This document shows, in pieces, positions 61,801 to 64,000 of a DNA stretch of 64,000 nt. The DNA comes from Pseudoscleropodium purum (taxonomy: Eukaryota; Streptophyta; Bryopsida; Hypnales; Brachytheciaceae), in assembly GCA_963969395.1 (NCBI GenBank), contig OZ017795.1, forward strand, positions 14,570,001-14,634,000, read 5' to 3'. The notes beneath the pieces were generated by a model. It saw nothing but the letters and a program-made list of their open reading frames with translations, ran no database searches and was not told where the DNA came from. The position numbers were made by a program, and so were the translations under genes. How positions within the stretch are numbered: position 1 is the stretch's first letter; each line of letters starts with the position of its first letter.

Positions 61801-63663
61801 TTACATCATACATGAGATATTCTCAACCATTAATGCCATTTATTTGGAAAATAAAGGGAGAGGGGAAAGTGGTCTAGCTAACAACTATGATTGAAAACAA
61901 TATTTGTTTCACTATTGAGCTTAAATTTTAAACATATGTAAAGGAATGCTATTTGGAAGATAAATAAAAAGGTCTTGAAATATATTTGATACAAGATCCA
62001 ATCGTGTTGAGATTGAATCTCTATAACTATTAATTTTGTGAATATCTTATGCAATTTCAAAGTAAAAGGTTGTAGACCACTAAAAGTCAATTTTGATTCC
62101 TTTAAAAAAATGGTAAATATAGACATTTAACCATGTTCTACCTACACCACCTACTAATAAGTCCAAGCAAGTGTACAAATAGCAAAAAAAAAAAAAAAAA
62201 GTTATTGTTTATGATTGGTCAATATACATAAGAGATGGAATTATGGTCATAGTGGTTTTAGTATCTTCTATGATAATAGTAATTTTGCAAGATTGCAACT
62301 TCCATATTTTTTAAGAACAAAGAATTATGGAATTCAAAATGCATTGCTAAAACCTAAATTTACTAATTATCTCTAGCATTCAATTTTAACTTGTAAATGT
62401 GACATGTGATTGAACAATTTATTTGGTTTTAGAAGTAGGTTGTGAAATGATCTACAAGGGATGTGGATCCTATTCTTCAATCTAATAGAATTGAATGTTG
62501 TGCTTTGTTTGAACCTATATGATGCAGGAATTTGTAGTTGGTTTTTGTGCTATAGTCTTGGCAACTTTCACTACAGGAGTAGATTCTAGATCCTTTTCTG
62601 TAAGGGCTCTTTAATATAAGCTATGATTTTTCAAAAGTTTTGATAAAAAAAAAAAAAAAATACAATGTTTTGTATAGAAATTATGCATAGTATGCTTTAC
62701 ACCTTATCTACATCAAATTTTTTGTATGAAGATTGTTTACTTTTTTTAAAAATTTAAATAATGTAAATGACAAACCCTAGAATAATTAACAATTTTTTTT
62801 TTTTTTTACATGACTTTTGTCATTTAATCAAGTTGATAAATTATACATATATATATAATTATTTATTCTATAAGACTAATTGGTATTGTCACTAGTAAAA
62901 ATCATGTTCTATTATAGTTGGGCTATTCAATTTGACCAAAAATTGTTATTAATGACTTTATTGCAATTGTTTTGAGTACAATTTCTATTTATAACATGAC
63001 ATGATTTTCACTAGGACTCATACTTCTAATTTGATGACATGCATTATTTACATAAGACCATCAATTTTTTTTTTTTGAAGATTCCACAGAAGGATGGCTA
63101 TGGAGAAGGACACAAGGTGCCATATAGTTATGGATTTTTCCACTTTGTTTTTGCAACAGGAGCTATGTACTTTGCTATGCTTTTTGTGGGATGGAATTCA
63201 CATCAAATTATACACAAGTACGATACTTTTTGTAAAAAAAATCTATCACTTGCACTTTTTGCATAATATACATCTCCTTGCAAGCTATTTAAAATAATAT
63301 AAAAAAAACTTTGACTTCAAGTAACTTTGCATTATTACTATAACTTCTATTGGTAGTTGTCCTTCATTGTAAATGGTAACCAAAGAAAAGACTAAAAAAC
63401 TTTAACATTTGTTGTAGAGAGTATACATAGTATTTCTAAGCATCTATCATTTGTTTTCTTCATGTAGCTTTTGATATTGAGATCATACCTAATATAACCT
63501 TCAATTGCACATAAATAGAATTTCAATTCTTTTTCTAAGGTTTTTGGAGCAACTCTTCAAGAATAATGTGTTGTTTGGAATATTATCAGGTGGAGTATTG
63601 ATGTTGGGTGGACAAGTGTGTGGGTTAAAATTATAAACAAATGGCTTGCAGCTAGTCTTTATG
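58826..63663 (+). CDS. SERINC/TDE1-family multi-pass membrane protein (3' end beyond window)
   Basis: The family comprises eukaryotic multi-pass membrane proteins first named serine incorporators; their biochemical role in plants is unsettled. Eleven exons: 58826-58994, 59211-59305, 59406-59565, 59688-59712, 60151-60240, 60680-60851, 61312-61385, 61586-61658, 62528-62599, 63081-63217 and 63590-63663, all phase-consistent (380 codons plus one base). Family landmarks are the Cys-rich start CLTDYCCLAATCICQTC, ARYIYGLLFLLTN, LDCMGSDGVLRLSCGCF, MFLPTVGTSNTKD.RDAWH.GWW, FLCWSAIMSEPLSSSCNTRP, SYGFFHFVFATGAMYFAMLF and DVGWTSVWVKI. About ten hydrophobic spans are visible. The last exon, expected to encode a W..VAP end of ~20-25 residues, is not found before 64000. 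Exon 4 is only 25 nt, and intron 7 has a GC donor. The start at 58826 is chosen because it gives the usual Cys-rich N-terminus; 58697 is an alternative. Confidence 0.92.
61386..61585 (+). other. GC-AG intron (SERINC intron 7)
   Basis: The exon ends ATCATGAG and the intron begins gcatgttc; the acceptor is gctacag. Joining gives AIM-S-EPL, as expected in the family. The donor word GAG|gcatgtt is the same as that of GCS1 intron 18. Confidence 0.85.
62193..62210 (+). repeat. Homopolymer A run in SERINC intron 8
   Basis: An uninterrupted run of A of about 18 bases. Similar runs lie in intron 9 (near 62645 and, as T, near 62790-62810). These are simple repeats only. Confidence 0.7.
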
Positions 63664-64000
63664 GTAAGTTTTAAAAAAATCCCTAGGTTTAAAAATCAAG
63701 CACATTGAAATTCAACAACAATCCATTTAATGTTAATTACAAGATCAATATTAATTTGGTCATTTCAAAATTAATAACGAAGATGCAATTTTAATTTGGT
63801 CATTCAACCTTTGGCTCTAGTCCATAGGCAAGAAAGCATTGCATTGATATAAACTTCATCTAGAATGAAGTATGCAAGTTTCTAGAGTTTTTTAAGTATA
63901 ATGTTCCTTCATTCTTCAACCACTAGTGGAAGTCATCTTATTTTAACTATTAATTTCACCAAATTTGGATGGAATTGGTCACGAACAATCAATCCCATGA
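63664..64000 (+). other. SERINC intron 11, running out of the window
   Basis: The donor ATG|gtaagt at 63664 opens an intron for which I see no acceptor and final exon before the edge. The sequence is AT-rich and without recognised features. Confidence 0.7.

Overview
The window is nuclear DNA of a land plant, or a close streptophyte relative, most likely a seed-free plant such as a bryophyte. The evidence is four intron-rich plant-type genes (7 to 23 exons, canonical gt..ag borders plus a few gc..ag), plant TTTAGGG telomere-type words, plant-type transposons (CACTA, hAT-like) and long AT-rich intergenic DNA. I cannot name the species from sequence alone. There are no prokaryotic operons, CRISPR arrays or tRNA/rRNA genes that I can see.

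Layout. 1-9.4 kb: AT-rich repeat DNA, with two fold-back elements (4.1 and 5.0 kb) and two small coding-like islands (1.34-1.66 kb and 7.66-7.94 kb). 9.46-18.65 kb, minus strand: a complete 23-exon gene for ER alpha-glucosidase I (GCS1/MOGS, GH63), 832 aa. 18.65-21.46 kb: intergenic space between two divergent genes. 21.46-25.38 kb, plus strand: a complete 9-exon gene for protein-only RNase P (PRORP), 719 aa if the first exon is right. 26.15-26.85 kb, minus: a decayed CACTA (Tnp2-type) transposase remnant. 27-44.9 kb: no intact gene. It holds a 3.7-kb CACTA-like element containing an 80-bp tandem array, decayed coding-like stretches, and a 2.08-kb CACTA element that interrupts a minisatellite and itself carries a nested CpG-rich 297-bp hAT-like element with a perfect 8-bp target duplication. 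44.97-49.39 kb, minus: a complete 7-exon glutamate decarboxylase gene (GAD), 515 aa. 49.4-57.5 kb: repeat DNA, including inverted partners of repeats at 2.6-3.7 kb and 44.1-44.5 kb. 58.83-63.66 kb, plus: a SERINC/TDE1-family membrane protein gene, cut by the right window edge after 11 exons (380 codons).

The four genes are unrelated housekeeping functions: N-glycan trimming in the ER, tRNA 5' maturation, GABA synthesis and a multi-pass membrane protein. They do not form a pathway or cluster. For all four I checked that the exon phases join without a frameshift. The most unusual features are the nested transposons at 41-43 kb, three GC-AG introns in two genes, a PRORP with a transit-peptide-like first exon followed by an in-frame ATG and a basic NLS-like patch, a GAD with an unusual C-terminal tail, and three copies of one short repeat in introns of the same gene. 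I did not find a clear candidate for a wholly new biological system.
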